Assembly: GCA_022567855.1 (NCBI GenBank)
Contig: JADFGE010000175.1
Location: 1-6,397 of the forward strand
Reading direction: 5' to 3'
Length of the DNA stretch: 6,397 bases
Origin: Planctomycetota bacterium
GTDB taxonomy: Bacteria; Planctomycetota; Phycisphaerae; Phycisphaerales; SM1A02
Made by a program: the position numbers and the translations under genes. Shown here piece after piece: positions 5,411-6,397 of this stretch; within the stretch, counting starts at the first letter, position 1, and each line of letters opens with the position of its first letter. The notes under the pieces are model-generated. The model was not told where the DNA came from and ran no database searches. It was given only the letters and a program-made list of their open reading frames with translations.

Positions 5411-5965
5411 TCAGAATGACACCTTCGGTGCTTCACGCTGGGCGGTGTCCTCAAGCTCGAAGTACTCCATCTTGTCGAAGTTGAACCGTCCGGCGATCAT
5501 GTTGGCGGGGAACACCTCAATGGCCGTGTTGTACTGCACCGCTGAGCGATTGTAGTGCTGGCGTGCGAATCCGATCTTGTTCTCCGTGCTGGCCAACTCT
5601 TCTTGAAGCTGCATGAAGTTCTGGTTCGCCTTGAGCTCGGGATAGCGTTCCGACAGGGCGAACAATTGTCGCAGCGCGCCGCTGAGCATGTTCTCCGCCT
5701 GGGCCTGACCGGCGATGCCGGATACATCGATCGCCGTTTGGCGGGCCTTGATGACCGACTCGAGTGTTTCGCGTTCATGGGATGCGTAGCCCTTGACCGT
5801 CTCCACCAGGTTTGGGATGAGGTTGTAGCGTCGCTTCAATTGCACGTCGATGTCGGACCAGGCGCCGTCCGCCGCGGCCTTTTTCCGCACGAGGCCGTTG
5901 TAGAGCCCAATGACGAAGATCGCCGCGACGACCAGGACGCCAAGTATGATGAGCGTAGTAACCAT
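5411..5965 (-). CDS. lemA: LemA family membrane protein (first paralog, leading gene of the set)
   Basis: The product is 184 residues from the ATG at 5965-5963, fixed by an excellent Shine-Dalgarno (5974-5982). A hydrophobic anchor at 3-23 is followed by the helical LemA domain: GAWSDIDVQLKRRYNLIPNLVETVKGYASHERETLE (34-69), YPELKANQNFMQLQEELASTENKI (108-131), RQHYNRSAVQYNTAIEVFPANMIAG (135-159) and YFELEDTAQREAPKV (168-182). This matches the family consensus closely, including the conserved 'YN.....FP.N..A' segment and the C-terminal 'P.V.F'. Length is normal for LemA. It is the first gene of a leftward set: next is an M48 protease after 84 nt, then the DUF3137-like gene, then a second LemA. 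LemA–M48 adjacency is a recurring arrangement in bacteria; what LemA does for the protease is unknown. Confidence 0.95.
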   Translation of the reverse strand: MVTTLIILGVLVVAAIFVIGLYNGLVRKKAAADGAWSDIDVQLKRRYNLIPNLVETVKGYASHERETLESVIKARQTAIDVSGIAGQAQAENMLSGALRQLFALSERYPELKANQNFMQLQEELASTENKIGFARQHYNRSAVQYNTAIEVFPANMIAGRFNFDKMEYFELEDTAQREAPKVSF

Positions 5966-5973
5966 GCGTGTTG

Positions 5974-5982
5974 CCTCCTCTT
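5974..5982 (-). promoter_or_regulatory. Strong Shine-Dalgarno of the leading lemA gene
   Basis: Read on the minus strand, AAGAGGAGG ends 8 nt before the ATG at 5965. It rejects the longer in-frame start near 6043, whose added residues are polar and would precede the membrane anchor. Confidence 0.85.
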
Positions 5983-6116
5983 GTAGGCGCTTCGGCCCCG
6001 CCTCTTGATTCGGTAGCATCTGCGCAGAATCACCATTTTGCAAGCCGATCAGACCTGCGTGTCCGAAATGACCGCGTGAGCGACATGTCAGCGATGAGGA
6101 AGATTCGCCTTTGGCG

Positions 6117-6150
6117 CTAGCCCATAAGGGCGTTCATGACTTGCTGGCGA
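6117..6150 (-). repeat. Detached 34-bp duplicate of the flagellin gene's 3' end
   Basis: This is identical over all 34 bp to 6276-6309, which encodes the last ten flagellin residues (RQQVMNALMG) plus the TAG stop. The copy here lies 125 nt downstream of the real gene end. The sequence upstream of it on the minus strand is not flagellin-like, so it is a noncoding remnant or the result of an insertion that duplicated the gene end. Confidence 0.95.
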
Positions 6151-6194
6151 CGGGCATCTCGCCTCGGCGAGTCGCCTATGGAGACTTGCCCGTC
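6149..6194. repeat. Compound inverted repeat downstream of flagellin
   Basis: GACGGGCA (6149-6156) pairs with TGCCCGTC (6187-6194). The stem can continue through TCTC (6157-6160) with GAGA (6181-6184) across a 2-nt bulge. An alternative inner hairpin is CTCGCC (6158-6163) with GGCGAG (6166-6171). Its left arm begins inside the last 2 bp of the 34-bp duplicate. Confidence 0.7.
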
Positions 6195-6210
6195 TGTAAG
6201 AGTGAAGACG

Positions 6211-6227
6211 ACGGGCTGGAAGCCCGT
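6211..6227. repeat. ACGGGCT hairpin of a planctomycete-type dispersed repeat
   Basis: ACGGGCT (6211-6217), loop GGA, AGCCCGT (6221-6227) form a perfect 7-bp stem. The core ACGGGC/GCCCGT is the same as in the neighbouring inverted repeat. I recall the GGAACGGGCTTCCAGCCCGT-type element as frequent between planctomycete genes, but cannot verify copy number here. Confidence 0.7.
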
Positions 6228-6275
6228 TCCACCAAGCAAGAATGAAGAGCACTCTTTTGATCGGTCAAACAGATC

Positions 6276-6309
6276 CTAGCCCATAAGGGCGTTCATGACT
6301 TGCTGGCGA
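6276..6309 (-). repeat. 34-bp direct repeat, copy within the flagellin gene end
   Basis: This is the coding copy of the 34-bp repeat (partner 6117-6150). It covers the final ten codons, the stop and one base of the preceding codon. Identity ends sharply on both sides. Confidence 0.95.
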
Positions 6310-6397
6310 ATGAAATTGATCATCGACATCACGCCGATCGAGGACTGGTTGAGAACCTGGGCCCGGCTCAGGGCTGCGGTCTCCTTGGCGTAATCGG
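6276..6397 (-). CDS. Flagellin, C-terminal end only
   Basis: Thirty-nine complete codons plus TAG (6278-6276) are in the window; the gene enters from the right edge. DYAKETAALSRAQVLNQSS is the hallmark of the flagellin C-terminal D0 helix, which packs in the core of the filament. The remainder (IGVMSMINFIRQQVMNALMG) keeps the amphipathic helical character but departs from the 'AQANQ.PQ.VLSLL' ending usual in flagellins, with methionine-rich positions. Flagellin is exported by the flagellar type III apparatus and polymerises at the filament tip. The final 34 bp are duplicated 125 nt downstream. Function is confident from the motif; nothing can be said of the central domain or copy number. Confidence 0.87.
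   Translation of the reverse strand, partial: DYAKETAALSRAQVLNQSSIGVMSMINFIRQQVMNALMG

Larger units (their letters stand above)
5983..6275. other. Intergenic region between lemA and the flagellin gene
   Basis: About 290 nt with no credible gene. From left to right it holds the leader of the leftward lemA operon (5983-6105; a weak TTGCAA-N17-GATGCT promoter-like pair on the minus strand near 6004-6032), a tiny CGCC/TTT/GGCG hairpin (6106-6116), a 34-bp copy of the flagellin 3' end (6117-6150), and two larger inverted repeats (6149-6194 and 6211-6227). The flagellin terminator is presumably among these hairpins, but none has a good T run on the minus strand. Confidence 0.6.

Noticed and set aside
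6117..6309. Two-copy repeat considered as a CRISPR remnant
   Set aside because: There are only two copies, the spacer is 125 nt and hairpin-rich, and one repeat is the coding end of flagellin.

Overview
The window looks like chromosomal DNA from a planctomycete, most likely of the Phycisphaerae type. This is inferred from three things. Two secreted proteins end in the 'PAPG … hydrophobic … RRRRR' form of the PEP-CTERM sorting tail. Intergenic spaces carry GC-rich REP-like hairpins, including an ACGGGCT/AGCCCGT type I recall as common in planctomycetes. A flagellin gene sits at the right edge. No phage, transposase, CRISPR, rRNA or tRNA was recognised.

Layout, left to right. (1) Positions 1-779, minus strand: the first 259 residues of RuvB, the Holliday-junction branch-migration motor, cut by the window edge. 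(2) 780-1158: a divergent intergenic region with a promoter-like sequence and a small hairpin. (3) 1159-1842 and 2199-2819, plus strand: two small secreted proteins with signal peptides and PEP-CTERM-like tails. Their mature domains do not visibly resemble each other, but the last ~25 codons, the 3' UTR and the terminator are near-identical copies (1771-1919 and 2748-2900). (4) 5965 down to 2947, minus strand: a four-gene set reading lemA paralog, M48 (HtpX-like) membrane metalloprotease, single-pass DUF3137-like protein, second lemA paralog. The protease and DUF3137-like genes are 2 nt apart. The other two gaps (84 and 68 nt) each hold a CCCCCGG-core palindrome. (5) 5983-6275: intergenic DNA with one 34-bp copy of the flagellin gene's 3' end and two hairpins. 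(6) 6276-6397, minus strand: the last 39 codons of a flagellin gene.

The LemA/M48/DUF3137-like/LemA set is the main functional unit. All four products are predicted to be inner-membrane proteins, with the protease as the only enzyme, so a membrane-proteostasis or envelope-stress module is a reasonable inference. The two PEP-CTERM proteins should be exported and processed by an exosortase-type system encoded elsewhere. The most unusual signals are the duplicated tail-plus-terminator cassette and the duplicated flagellin 3' end.
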